NCBI GenBank assembly: GCA_900538365.1
Contig: UPXT01000019.1
Coordinates: forward strand, 1-38,354
From: an uncultured Acidaminococcus sp.
Lineage (GTDB): Bacteria; Bacillota; Negativicutes; Acidaminococcales; Acidaminococcaceae
Length of the DNA stretch: 38,354 nt
Direction of reading: 5' to 3'
Shown here: positions 17,331-25,709 of the stretch, piece by piece
Position numbering within the stretch: the first letter of the stretch is position 1
How the letters are laid out: each line of letters opens with the position of its first letter
The notes under the pieces: generated by a model
What the model was told of the DNA's origin: nothing
The model's database searches: none
The model's input: only the letters and a program-made list of their open reading frames with translations
Made by a program: the position numbers and the translations under genes

Positions 17331-18055
17331 CAGAGTCCTCCTACTACGGTTCCAATTTCTTCTCCCGCGGCCACCTTTGTGATGTTGCCCGGGCGGTCAA
17401 TATTAAATACAACAATAGGAATATCGTTATCCATGCAGAGACTGATTGCCGTGGAATCCATGACACCCAGGTTCTTTTGGATGACTTCAAGGTATTCAAG
17501 ATGATCGAACTTCTTAGCATCAGGGTTCTTCTTCGGATCACTGTCATAGACCCCATCGACGCCCTTTTTAGCCATCAGGATGGCATCGGCTTCGATTTCA
17601 GCGGCGCGCAGAGCAGCCGTTGTGTCCGTAGAAAAATAAGGATTCCCCGTACCAGCCGCAAAAATCACGACACGGCCCTTTTCAAGGTGCCGTACTGCAC
17701 GGCGGCGAATGTAGGGCTCAGCAATTTGACGCATTTCAATGGCCGTCTGTACCCGAGTTGGCACGCCGCGGTTTTCCAAGGCATCCTGAAGCGCCAGGGA
17801 ATTGATCACCGTTGCAAGCATTCCCATATAGTCAGCTGTCGCGCGGTCCATGCCCTTGGAACTGCCTGAAAGGCCTCTCCAGATGTTGCCGCCTCCGTTG
17901 ACGATGGCGACATCCAATCCGCTTTCACGGACGGCTTGAATCTGACCGGCAATGCTGTCTACCGTTACAGGATCGATACCATAGCCTTTTTCTCCCGCTA
18001 AGGCTTCTCCACTGAGTTTAAGAATGACGCGTTTGAATTTTCGTTTTGCTGACAT
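17330..18055 (-). CDS. pyrH: UMP kinase
   Basis: 241 aa from the ATG at 18055 (MSAKRKFKRVILKLSGEAL), chosen because it gives the family length and has GGGAGG upstream; earlier in-frame ATGs would add residues atypical of PyrH. It phosphorylates UMP to UDP with ATP and belongs to the amino-acid kinase fold: KLSGEAL near the start, VNGGGNIWRG, a central TGNPYFSTDTTAALRA, and DGVYDSDPKKNPDA. Bacterial PyrH is hexameric, activated by GTP and inhibited by UTP. First gene of the pyrH-frr-orf82-fdx unit. Confidence 0.97.
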   Translation of the reverse strand: MSAKRKFKRVILKLSGEALAGEKGYGIDPVTVDSIAGQIQAVRESGLDVAIVNGGGNIWRGLSGSSKGMDRATADYMGMLATVINSLALQDALENRGVPTRVQTAIEMRQIAEPYIRRRAVRHLEKGRVVIFAAGTGNPYFSTDTTAALRAAEIEADAILMAKKGVDGVYDSDPKKNPDAKKFDHLEYLEVIQKNLGVMDSTAISLCMDNDIPIVVFNIDRPGNITKVAAGEEIGTVVGGL

Positions 18056-18182
18056 CGGCTTACATTCCTCCCATGAGTCATCTATCATTTGGAAGAAGCA
18101 AGAAGGCATCCCAACCCAAAGGATGGATGCGGGCTCCTTCTCAGCAAAAGGGGGCCTCTTCCCCCTTTATCCACTTCCATTC

Positions 18183-18211
18183 ATTATATGAAAAAATAAG
18201 GGTACATGCAA
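18183..18211 (-). promoter_or_regulatory. Candidate promoter of pyrH operon
   Basis: Minus strand TTGCAT, 17-base spacer, TATAAT, giving a leader of about 120 bases before pyrH. The -10 is perfect and the -35 partial. The leader contains an AAAGGGGG/CCCCCTTT hairpin (minus strand) of unknown role. Confidence 0.65.
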
Positions 18212-18262
18212 GACAGAATCCAAATTTGTCACGGACCCTGCCTCTTCCACCGTTTCAGGCCG

Positions 18263-18322
18263 CAAAAAAGGAAGCTGCCCAAAAAACGCATGGCGCAATT
18301 TTCGGTACAGCCTCCTCCTTTT
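18263..18322 (-). terminator. Probable terminator of rpsB-tsf
   Basis: Minus strand AGGAGGCTG pairs with CAGCTTCCT (one G-U), extended by A/T pairs, with a loop of about 30 bases and a run of T downstream. The long loop makes it less certain than the others in the window. Confidence 0.55.
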
Positions 18323-18336
18323 CCTTACTTTATTTC

Positions 18337-19218
18337 TTATTTAATGAAGCTCTGAACTTCAGAAGCAAAATCTTCCTGCTTCTTTTCAATGCCTTCACCA
18401 AGCTGATAACGGACAAAGCGAACGGCTTTGGCATTCTTTTCTTTCAGGAGACCGCTGATGGTCTTATCAGGATCCATGACGAATTCCTGATCGACCAAGC
18501 AGTTTTCCTTATAGAATTTCTGGATGCGGCCCATGACCATCTTTTCGATGATCTTTTCCGGTTTGCCTTCGTTGCGAGCCTGTTCAGCAAGGACTTCTTT
18601 TTCATGATCCAGAACGTCAGCCGGCACAACCGTGCGATCCATGTAGCCAGGGTTGGCAGCAGCAATGTGCATGGCAACATGTTTAGCCAGTTCTTCATCA
18701 CCGCCTTCGAGTTCGACGAGAACGCCAATTTTGCCTGCGCCATGGATATAATGACCCAGGGTATGGCTGCCATATTCATAGACGGAGAAACGGCGGATGT
18801 CAACTTTTTCGCCAATCTTGGCGATGGCTTCCGTCACGATTTCACTGACTTTCTTGTCAGAACCAGTGAAAGTGGAATCGAGCAGGGCCTGCATATCAGC
18901 CGGTTTCGTCAGGGCAACATGTTTGGTAATGGAATGAACAAGGTTCTTGTAATCATCGGTGTTGGCGACAAAGTCAGTTTCGCAGTTGACTTCCACGAGG
19001 GCAGCCACTTTATTTGCTTCGTCCAAATAGATATCGACAAGACCTTCAGCAGCAACACGGCTGGCTTTCTTAGCCGCCTTGGACAAGCCTTTTTCTCTCA
19101 GGTAGTCGATGGCTTTATCCATATCGCCGTCAGTAGCAGTCAGGGCCTTTTTGCAGTCCATCATGCCAGCACCGGTGCGTTCACGCAGTTCCTTGACTTG
19201 ACTTGCAGTAATTGCCAT
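18337..19218 (-). CDS. tsf: Elongation factor Ts
   Basis: 293 aa. It is the nucleotide exchange factor for EF-Tu. The N-terminal UBA-like domain and Tsf signature are intact: VKELRERTGAGMMDCKKAL and GDMDKAIDYLREKG. The core follows with EVNCETDFVANTDDYK and later VVVPADVLDHEKEVLAEQAR and a C-terminal helical module. GGAGGA precedes the ATG. It lies 39 bases after rpsB in the universal rpsB-tsf pair. Confidence 0.98.
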   Translation of the reverse strand: MAITASQVKELRERTGAGMMDCKKALTATDGDMDKAIDYLREKGLSKAAKKASRVAAEGLVDIYLDEANKVAALVEVNCETDFVANTDDYKNLVHSITKHVALTKPADMQALLDSTFTGSDKKVSEIVTEAIAKIGEKVDIRRFSVYEYGSHTLGHYIHGAGKIGVLVELEGGDEELAKHVAMHIAAANPGYMDRTVVPADVLDHEKEVLAEQARNEGKPEKIIEKMVMGRIQKFYKENCLVDQEFVMDPDKTISGLLKEKNAKAVRFVRYQLGEGIEKKQEDFASEVQSFIK

Positions 19219-19257
19219 GTGTTTTTCCTCCTCAAGTGATGTTGCAAATGCCGATGA

Positions 19258-19989
19258 TTATTCAGCAGCGTCTTCTGCTTTTGCTTCGGCAGCTTCTTCG
19301 TCGACAGCACTGGCCTTGCCTTCGAGGATTGCATCAGCCATTTTGCTGGTGAGCAGTCTGACGGCACGGATAGCGTCGTCGTTGGCCGGCATCAGGTAAT
19401 CCACTTCATCCGGATCGCAGTTGGTGTCAACCGTGGCAACAACAGGGATATGGAGCTTGCGGGCTTCCAGGATGGTGTTGTGTTCCTTGCGGGGGTCGAT
19501 GACGAAGATGGCATCCGGAAGTTTCTTCATTTCCTTGATACCGCCGAGATATTTTTCGAGTTTCGCCATTTCATGACGAAGCACAATGACTTCTTTCTTA
19601 GGAAGCAGGGCAAAGGTGCCGTCTTCTTCCATTTTTTCCAGTTCATGGAGCCGTTTGATACGCGTTTGGATGGTCTTGAAGTTGGTCAGCATACCACCGA
19701 GCCATCTTTCGTTGACATAGAACATGCCAGCACGGGTAGATTCTTCCTTGATTGCGCTCTGGGCCTGTTTCTTCGTTCCAACGAAGAGAACCTTGCCGCC
19801 CTGGGCAGCCAGTTCACGCAGGAAGTTGTAGCATTCTTCCACTTTCTTGACGGTTTTCTGCAGGTCAATGATGTAGATCCCGTTGCGTTCCGTGAAGATG
19901 TAAGGAGCCATCTTAGGGTTCCAGCGGCGGGTCTGATGACCGAAGTGTACGCCTGCTTCAAGAAGTTGTTTCATCGATACAATAGCCAT
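19258..19989 (-). CDS. rpsB: 30S ribosomal protein S2
   Basis: 243 aa. It joins the 30S head-body region late in assembly and is needed for S1 binding where S1 exists. Characteristic segments: MKQLLEAGVHFGHQTRRWNPKM, YIFTERNGIYIIDLQKT, VLFVGTKKQA, ERWLGGMLTNFKT and IPVVATVDTNCDPDEVDY. The C-terminus is acidic and alanine-rich, common in the family. AGGAGGAAACAAAA precedes the ATG. First gene of rpsB-tsf, with a leader of about 105 bases. Confidence 0.98.
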   Translation of the reverse strand: MAIVSMKQLLEAGVHFGHQTRRWNPKMAPYIFTERNGIYIIDLQKTVKKVEECYNFLRELAAQGGKVLFVGTKKQAQSAIKEESTRAGMFYVNERWLGGMLTNFKTIQTRIKRLHELEKMEEDGTFALLPKKEVIVLRHEMAKLEKYLGGIKEMKKLPDAIFVIDPRKEHNTILEARKLHIPVVATVDTNCDPDEVDYLMPANDDAIRAVRLLTSKMADAILEGKASAVDEEAAEAKAEDAAE

Positions 19990-20099
19990 TTTTGTTTCCT
20001 CCTGTTTTTTCCTCCGCAGCTATTTTCCGGATCTCCTAAAAAGGACAGGTACGTCAAACGCTGCGTGTGTTGTTAGGGGTGCTGTGCACACCGGATAGC

Positions 20100-20129
20100 A
20101 TTATAGCATACCAGGGTCTGATTAAGCAA
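20100..20129 (-). promoter_or_regulatory. Promoter of rpsB-tsf
   Basis: Minus strand TTGCTT, 18-base spacer, perfect TATAAT. The transcript would begin near 20093 and carry a leader of about 105 bases, room for autogenous control by S2, though I cannot assign a known S2 leader motif. Confidence 0.7.
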
Positions 20130-20137
20130 GCCCTTTG

Positions 20138-21346
20138 TTACTTGTCTGACAGGGCTTCCAGCATGGCCTTTTCAAGGGCCTTCCCCTGCGCCTTCCAATC
20201 GGATCCTATTGTGCCACCACCTTGGCTCGAGGTTGGACTGCCGCCGCCCCGGCCGTGAAAGACGGTTCCTGCCAAGGCACATAAGTCACGGCAACGCTCT
20301 TCTGCCCCTTTGGTAGCGGCAAATTGGTACGTGACCTTATCGCCATTTTTAAGGATGAGGGCAGCCAAGGTCTTTTCCTTTTCTGTCAGCAGTTTCATGA
20401 GACTCTTCCCGTCCCTTGGGGTTCCTTCGGTCAGGACGAAGACAAACCGTGTCCCTGACGCAAGAAGAGGTGCCTTTGCCAAAAGGGCTGGCAGCTCAGC
20501 CTGGAAAAGGGACTGTGTCTTTTCCCGCAGGCAAGCCTTGAGATCAAGGACTTCCTGATGGAGTTTTTCCACGGCGGGCAGGACTTCTTCACTTTTGACG
20601 GAAAGGAAATTGCTTGTTTCTTCCAGGATGCGGCTGCGTTCATGGACGGCCTCCACGGCCCGCTTGCCGCAGAGAAATTCTATGCGGCTTCCCCCTTTAT
20701 AACGGCTGAAGCGAATAACCTTGATAAGGCCCACCATGCCCGTAAACGGCGGATGGGTGCCGCAGCAGGTACAGGTATCGCCCTCTTTGATATCGACGAG
20801 ACGGACGATGCCCCGCAGCTTATCGTTTTTCTTACGAAGACCGTACTGACCAAGTTCCGTGTGAGGAACATAGTGAAGGGTGATGGGATGATTTTCCCAA
20901 ACCGCAGCATTGGCTGCCAGTTCCGCCTGTTGGACAATTTTTTCGTCCACTTCCTTATCAAGGTCAATGAAAACGCTCTCTTCATTCATATGAAACCCTA
21001 CATTATTGGCGCCGCAAGCCTTCCAAAAAGCATAGCTCAGCATATGCTCCCCGCAGTGCTGCTGCATGCGGTCAAGCCTGACGTCCCAATCAAGGTGGAC
21101 CGTCACTTTTTTACCCACCGGCAAGGCCTTATGGGTAAAATGGCGCACGTCATCCCCTGATTCAGCAGCGTAATAGACGGGAACATCATCAATCCACCCC
21201 CGGTCAGAAAGCTGCCCGCCTCCTTCGGGAAAGATTACAGTTCCATCAAGGATGATTTCAAAATGGTCCCCCATGTCCTCTGTAGACAGGACCGTCGCGC
21301 TGCACTCCTTACGGAGTGAATCATTTTCATACCATTTTTCGGTCAT
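20138..21346 (-). CDS. Alanyl-tRNA editing protein, AlaX-L type (DHHA1)
   Basis: 402 aa, matching the long AlaX class with an editing domain and a C-terminal DHHA1 domain. The family hydrolyses Ser-tRNA-Ala or Gly-tRNA-Ala in trans. The editing zinc site is complete: HCGEH at 97-101 and CTCCGTH near 200. The N-terminal barrel carries FPEGGGQLSDRG, typical of AlaRS editing domains, and the C-terminus has the glycine-rich HGRGGGSPTSSQGGG seen in DHHA1. Its ATG is inside the last 20 bases of the radical SAM gene with GAGGTG 7 bases upstream, so the two are cotranscribed. Confidence 0.93.
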   Translation of the reverse strand: MTEKWYENDSLRKECSATVLSTEDMGDHFEIILDGTVIFPEGGGQLSDRGWIDDVPVYYAAESGDDVRHFTHKALPVGKKVTVHLDWDVRLDRMQQHCGEHMLSYAFWKACGANNVGFHMNEESVFIDLDKEVDEKIVQQAELAANAAVWENHPITLHYVPHTELGQYGLRKKNDKLRGIVRLVDIKEGDTCTCCGTHPPFTGMVGLIKVIRFSRYKGGSRIEFLCGKRAVEAVHERSRILEETSNFLSVKSEEVLPAVEKLHQEVLDLKACLREKTQSLFQAELPALLAKAPLLASGTRFVFVLTEGTPRDGKSLMKLLTEKEKTLAALILKNGDKVTYQFAATKGAEERCRDLCALAGTVFHGRGGGSPTSSQGGGTIGSDWKAQGKALEKAMLEALSDK

Positions 21347-22325
21347 GGAAGGTCACCTCGAATTGGCACCCGGCTTCCACTTGAACCTTGATCCTCCCGG
21401 AAGCTTCCCAGTGCCGAATATTGGAACGATGCTGACCCCGTACAATGGAAGAAAGACGATCCGGCACCGTAACAACCATATTATAATTCCCACTTCCCTG
21501 CTCTGCAATAAGGGCGTCAATCTTTTTTTGCCAGAGATAAGAATGGACGAGTTCTCCAAAAGAAGGGTGAAACGGCCCGGCAAGGATCCTTCCCGGCGCC
21601 CTGAGATCCTCATCTGGCTGAAGCCCCATCCTGATGACGGGAATGCCTGCTGCTGTGAGTCCTTCATATAGATAGGCGCAGCGGCGGACCGTTTCACCTA
21701 GGTCAAGGGGCGTAAAGCATCCCTTACGGTACAGATCGGCAAGTTTGGTTCCTTCAATCACAAGGAGCGGATAGATGCGGCACCCTTCTGGATGCATGGC
21801 CGTAACACCGCGGAGAGTCGTTTTCAGGGTTTCATCCGTTTCCCCAGGCAGATTCACCATGAGCTGATGGATGACGGCAAAGCCTGCTGCGTGAAGCTGT
21901 TTCGTAGCCTCATAGACGCAGCGCGCGTCATGCCCCCGCTCAAGAAGCGCCAACGTTGCTTCGTCAAGGGACTGGACGCCCAGTTCAACCGTACGGACAC
22001 CATAGGCACTTAATAGGCTCAGATTGGCTGGACTTATGGCATCGGGCCGGGTAGAAAGACGCAGGTCCGTAAAATAGCCGGCCTTACGATAATTCATGAC
22101 AAGTTCCAGCAGGGCCTCCTGTTCCGCCAGCGGCAGGGCCGTAAAGGATCCGCCATAAAAAGCAAGCTCATTGCTTGGATCCTTTCTGACCCAACCGGCA
22201 AGGGTCCTGAGCTGATTTTTGGCATCTTCCACACCATGATAGGCATTGCCGTTGATGATTCGCTGATTGCAGAAAAGACAACGATGGGGACAGCCTTTAA
22301 AGGAAACAAAAAGGGGAATGATCAT
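21327..22325 (-). CDS. Radical SAM protein (Elp3-like)
   Basis: 332 aa. The radical SAM cluster motif is C12-x3-C16-x2-C19 (KGCPHRCLFCNQ). It continues with LAFYGGSFTALP, LRLSTRPDAI, VELGVQSLDEATL and QLMVNLPGETDET, the pattern of the Elp3/MiaB/HemN-like radical SAM group. There is no GNAT domain, so it is not full-length Elp3. Homologues often lie beside rnc in clostridia-like genomes. The substrate is unknown. It begins 18 bases after the fab operon terminator, has AGGAGAGGTC before the ATG, and overlaps the AlaX gene. Pairing with tRNA editing hints at tRNA or translation chemistry, but that is inference. Confidence 0.88.
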   Translation of the reverse strand: MIIPLFVSFKGCPHRCLFCNQRIINGNAYHGVEDAKNQLRTLAGWVRKDPSNELAFYGGSFTALPLAEQEALLELVMNYRKAGYFTDLRLSTRPDAISPANLSLLSAYGVRTVELGVQSLDEATLALLERGHDARCVYEATKQLHAAGFAVIHQLMVNLPGETDETLKTTLRGVTAMHPEGCRIYPLLVIEGTKLADLYRKGCFTPLDLGETVRRCAYLYEGLTAAGIPVIRMGLQPDEDLRAPGRILAGPFHPSFGELVHSYLWQKKIDALIAEQGSGNYNMVVTVPDRLSSIVRGQHRSNIRHWEASGRIKVQVEAGCQFEVTFHDRKMV

Positions 22326-22343
22326 GACCTCTCCTCATACAAG

Positions 22344-22387
22344 AAAAACCCGTCATAAGGATTTGTCTCCTTGTGACAGGTTTTTTA
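22344..22387 (-). terminator. Terminator after rnc, end of fab operon
   Basis: Minus strand AAAAACCTGTCA...AAGGA pairs with TCCTT...TGACGGGTTTTT around a short loop and is followed by T. The symmetry also allows it to work for the plus strand. Confidence 0.85.
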
Positions 22388-22392
22388 CAGGG

Positions 22393-23109
22393 TCACCCCT
22401 GCTTTTTCTTTACTAAGCGCAGTGCCTCACGGGCAGCCCGCTGTTCAGCAAGCTTTTTCGTCCTGCCTGAACCGGTCCCGTAAGTCTTTTCCCCTACGAT
22501 GACCTTCATGAAGAAGGTCCGATTATGGGGTGGGCCTTCAAAGCCCGCTTCTTCATAACGGATATCCGTCTGCCCTTGTGCCTGGATGAGTTCCTGGAAA
22601 CGGGTCTTATAGTCCCGATCAATCCCATCAGCTGTCAGTTCCGGAATCCTGTCAATGAGGACCCTCGTAAGGAGAGCCTTTACTTTTTCATAACCTGCAT
22701 CAAGGTAGTAGGCTCCCATAACGGATTCAAAGGCATCTGCCAGGATGGAAGGATTGTAACGGCCGCCCATATGGACTTCCCCTCGGCCAAGGAGGAGATA
22801 GTCCCCAATGGCAAGGCCCTGGGACAGTTCAGCCAAGGTTTCTTCGCAAACGAGAAAAGCCCTGAACTTGGAAAGCGCCCCTTCATCCATCTCTGGATAG
22901 GCACGGTAGAGATGGGTACTGACAACAAGGCTGAGGACGGAATCACCCAAAAACTCGAGGCGCTGGTTAAACTCCGGAACCACGTTTTCCTTGCACTCAT
23001 AGGCATAGGAAGAATGGGTCAGGGCCGTATCCATGAGGGATAGGTCCTGCATCGTGACACCCAAACGGGCAAGGAAGCTTTCCAAGGCCTCTTTACGTTC
23101 CTTGCGCAT
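22393..23109 (-). CDS. rnc: Ribonuclease III
   Basis: 238 aa. It cleaves double-stranded RNA in rRNA processing and mRNA decay. The signature NQRLEFLGDSVLS is at about 48-60, and the second acidic patch is in LADAFESVMGAYYLD. The C-terminal dsRNA-binding domain spans about 160-235 (DYKTRFQELIQAQG ... GSGRTKKLAEQRAAREAL). It follows fabF by 6 bases and closes the fatty-acid operon. In many Bacillota smc and ftsY come next; here a terminator and the radical SAM gene follow instead. Confidence 0.98.
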   Translation of the reverse strand: MRKERKEALESFLARLGVTMQDLSLMDTALTHSSYAYECKENVVPEFNQRLEFLGDSVLSLVVSTHLYRAYPEMDEGALSKFRAFLVCEETLAELSQGLAIGDYLLLGRGEVHMGGRYNPSILADAFESVMGAYYLDAGYEKVKALLTRVLIDRIPELTADGIDRDYKTRFQELIQAQGQTDIRYEEAGFEGPPHNRTFFMKVIVGEKTYGTGSGRTKKLAEQRAAREALRLVKKKQG

Positions 23110-23115
23110 GTAAGG

Positions 23116-24372
23116 TCAGTCCTTGTATTTCCGGAAGGCGACACAGGCATTGTGGCCGCCAAAGCCGAAGTTATTGGAAAGGACAACGTCCACATCTGCC
23201 TTGCGGGCAACGCCAGGGACGTAGTCAAGGTCCATTCCGTCCTCCGTATCTGGATCTTCGTAGTTGATGGTCGGAGGAATGATGCCGGTCTCAATAGTGA
23301 GCACGGAAGCAACAGCTTCCATACCGCCGGCAGCCCCAAGCAGATGACCCGTCATGGATTTATTGGAACTGATGGGAACCTGTTTGGCACGGTCACCGAA
23401 AATCTTCTTGCAAGCCAGCGTTTCATTAAGGTCGTTGCGATGGGTCGACGTCCCATGGGCATTGACATAGCTGACATCGTCCGGCGTGATCCCACCGTCA
23501 GAAATGGCATCAAGCATGCATTCTGCCGGCATTTCTCCGCTCGGATCCGGAGCTGTGATGTGATACGCATCACTGTTGTAGCCATAGCCGATGACTTCCG
23601 CATAGATATGGGCACCGCGTTTCTTGGCGTGTTCCAGTTCTTCAAGGACGACGACACCTGCGCCTTCTCCCATGACAAAACCGCTTCTTTTTTTATCAAA
23701 GGGGCAGGAGGCTTTTTCCGGTTCCTCGTTATTGCGGGACAAGGCCTTCATGTTGTCAAAGCCAGCAATCGCCATTTCAGTAATGGCGGCTTCACTGCCC
23801 CCGGCAAGCATAACATCGGCATCACCATATTGAATGGTGCGCAGGGCATCACCAATGCAGTTGGTTCCCGTTGCGCAAGCCGTAACGATGGCCGTGTTCG
23901 GTCCTTTAAGACCGAGGGCAATGGCAATCTGGGCAGCCGGCATATTGGGGATTTCCATCGGGATGAAGAAGGGACTGATGCGGCTTGGGCCCTTTTCAGC
24001 ATACTTCATGGCCACATCGACAAAGGTCTGCATACCGCCGATACCGGACCCCACGCAGACACCGATGCGCTTGGGATTTTCTTCCTCGAGCTTAAGCCCT
24101 GAATCGGCAAATGCCATGTTGCCGCAGGCCACGGCAAACTGGGTCACGCGGTCCATGCGCTTAGCTTCTTTCTTATCCCCATACTGACCGAAATCAAAGT
24201 CCTTGACTTCCCCAGCAATCTGACAGTTCAGACGGGACGGATCAAACAGGGTAATGCGGCCGATACCGCTTTTGCCTGCCGTCAGATTCTTCCAAAATTC
24301 GTCTTTACCGATACCAATCGGGGTAATGGCACTGACGCCTGTTACGACGACTCTTCGTTTCAAAGGGATCAC
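23116..24372 (-). CDS. fabF: Beta-ketoacyl-ACP synthase II
   Basis: 418 aa. It elongates acyl-ACP with malonyl-ACP. The condensing-enzyme triad is in place: Cys in TACATGTNCIGDAL (about 165), His in NAHGTSTHRND (about 305), His in NKSMTGHLLGAAGGME (about 342), and the glycine-rich end SNNFGFGGHNACVAF. The start MIPLKRRVVVTGVSAITPIG is typical. It follows the enoyl-reductase gene by 3 bases. Confidence 0.98.
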   Translation of the reverse strand: MIPLKRRVVVTGVSAITPIGIGKDEFWKNLTAGKSGIGRITLFDPSRLNCQIAGEVKDFDFGQYGDKKEAKRMDRVTQFAVACGNMAFADSGLKLEEENPKRIGVCVGSGIGGMQTFVDVAMKYAEKGPSRISPFFIPMEIPNMPAAQIAIALGLKGPNTAIVTACATGTNCIGDALRTIQYGDADVMLAGGSEAAITEMAIAGFDNMKALSRNNEEPEKASCPFDKKRSGFVMGEGAGVVVLEELEHAKKRGAHIYAEVIGYGYNSDAYHITAPDPSGEMPAECMLDAISDGGITPDDVSYVNAHGTSTHRNDLNETLACKKIFGDRAKQVPISSNKSMTGHLLGAAGGMEAVASVLTIETGIIPPTINYEDPDTEDGMDLDYVPGVARKADVDVVLSNNFGFGGHNACVAFRKYKD

Positions 24373-24375
24373 CTC

Positions 24376-25329
24376 TTAGTAAGATTTGCTTAATTCTTCT
24401 TTCAGTCTCCTGAAAATTTCATGAACAGGTAATATTTCCTTGATTTTCCACATATTGGCACCCGTAAAGACGAGACCCGTTTCAAGATCTCCCTGTTGGG
24501 CCCGTGTCAGGGCCTTGATGATGCAGAAGCTTCGAGAACAGTGCTTGAGGCAGCTGTCACAAGTAAGTGGCTTCGGCGGATGCCCTTCCAAGGCGGCCTT
24601 GGAAAACGGACTGAGGACGGCGCGGCCCTTGAAGCCCACAGGGCTGTCAATCTGGACCACATCATCTTTGGTCATCTTCAAGTAAAATTCCTTGAGCTGA
24701 GGCGCTCCATTGGATTCCTCGCTCGCAGCAAAACGGCTCCCCATCTGGACACCACTGGCACCCATATGAAGGAGATCGGCTACATCACTGCCCGTGATGG
24801 CGCCGCCGGCCGCAATGACCGGGATCTTAACAACCGAAAGGATTTCCGGCAAAATATCTTTAATCGAACGTTGGGTCCCCAGATGGCCACCGGCCTCCGT
24901 TCCTTCCACAACAATAGCGGAAGCGCCCAAGCGTTCAGCAATTTTCGCAAGTTTGGCATAGGAAACAATTGGAACAATGGGAACCCCATATTCCTTGCCG
25001 ACAGAAAACATATCTCGGGAAAAGCCGGCGCCGGCAACAATTAAATCGACTTTTTCCTGTGCTGCCGTAGTAATGAGCCCCTTGAATTCACGAGCGGCTA
25101 CCATGGCATTGATGCCAATCATACCCTTGCCATTGGAAAGTTTCCGGGCAAGGCGGATTTCTTTGCGCAGTTCATCAAACGGCAGGCCGGAAGCAGCAAT
25201 GAGGCCCACACCGCCTTCATTGGCTACTGAAGCTGCCAGGCGGGCCGTTGAAAGACGGATCGCCATACCACCCTGCACAATCGGCACAGTGGCAACTTTT
25301 TCACCAATCTTCAGTTCTGGCAATTTCAA
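24376..25329 (-). CDS. fabK: FMN enoyl-ACP reductase II-like / nitronate monooxygenase-family protein
   Basis: 317 aa TIM-barrel flavoprotein. The family signature is IVQGGMAIRLS near the start, AGAGF, VEGTEAGGHLG (about 145), IPVIAAGGAITGSDVADLLHMGASGVQMGSRF. By place in the operon it should be the enoyl-ACP reductase, FabK type, as no FabI, FabL or FabV is seen. However the C-terminal part differs from pneumococcal FabK and holds CDSCLKHCSRSFC (about 257-269), a cysteine cluster seen in some nitronate-monooxygenase-family members and possibly binding iron-sulfur or zinc. The gene symbol is given from context. A hairpin separates it from acpP. Confidence 0.75.
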   Translation of the reverse strand: MKLPELKIGEKVATVPIVQGGMAIRLSTARLAASVANEGGVGLIAASGLPFDELRKEIRLARKLSNGKGMIGINAMVAAREFKGLITTAAQEKVDLIVAGAGFSRDMFSVGKEYGVPIVPIVSYAKLAKIAERLGASAIVVEGTEAGGHLGTQRSIKDILPEILSVVKIPVIAAGGAITGSDVADLLHMGASGVQMGSRFAASEESNGAPQLKEFYLKMTKDDVVQIDSPVGFKGRAVLSPFSKAALEGHPPKPLTCDSCLKHCSRSFCIIKALTRAQQGDLETGLVFTGANMWKIKEILPVHEIFRRLKEELSKSY

Positions 25330-25387
25330 CTAAAATCCCCCATTTCAGGATCATGGAAATCAAATCAATAAAAAATAGGATAAAGCT

Positions 25388-25413
25388 CGGAAAGTCCCAA
25401 AAGGGACCTTCCG
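25388..25413 (-). terminator. Hairpin between acpP and fabK, probable attenuator
   Basis: Minus strand CGGAAGGTCCC, loop TTTT, GGGACTTTCCG: eleven pairs with one G-T. The run TATTTTTTATTG comes about 10 bases later, not directly after. It probably reduces or processes transcription past acpP while fabK and fabF remain in the operon. Confidence 0.55.
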
Positions 25414-25430
25414 ATTGGATGGATATCCGA

Positions 25431-25673
25431 TTATTTGTCAGCTTTATCCAGGAGTTCTACTGCATCTCTTACGGTGCGGATCTTTTCAGCAACATCATCG
25501 GGGATTTCCGTGTTGAATTCCTCTTCAAATGCCATGATCAGCTCAACAATGTCGAGAGAGTCAGCTCCCAAGTCATCGATGAAAGTAGAGTCCATCTTTA
25601 CGTCTTCCGGAGCAACGCTCAACTGGTCAACGGTGATTGCCTTTACTTTTTCGAAAGTGCTCTGTTCGCTCAT
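25431..25673 (-). CDS. acpP: Acyl carrier protein
   Basis: 80 aa from the ATG at 25673 (MSEQSTFEKVKAI), chosen for the AAGGAGGTG 6 bases upstream. It carries growing acyl chains on a phosphopantetheine attached to Ser39 within LGADSLDIVELIM. It is small, acidic and helical, as expected. It lies 36 bases after fabG and is followed by a hairpin that may protect or raise the level of its message. Confidence 0.98.
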   Translation of the reverse strand: MSEQSTFEKVKAITVDQLSVAPEDVKMDSTFIDDLGADSLDIVELIMAFEEEFNTEIPDDVAEKIRTVRDAVELLDKADK

Positions 25674-25709
25674 ACCTTTCACCTCCTTCCCCTTCTTCAT
25701 ACAATCATA

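Noticed and set aside
18046..19239. 397-codon plus-strand open frame opposite tsf
   Set aside because: Antisense shadow of tsf extending into the pyrH leader; its product has no known features.
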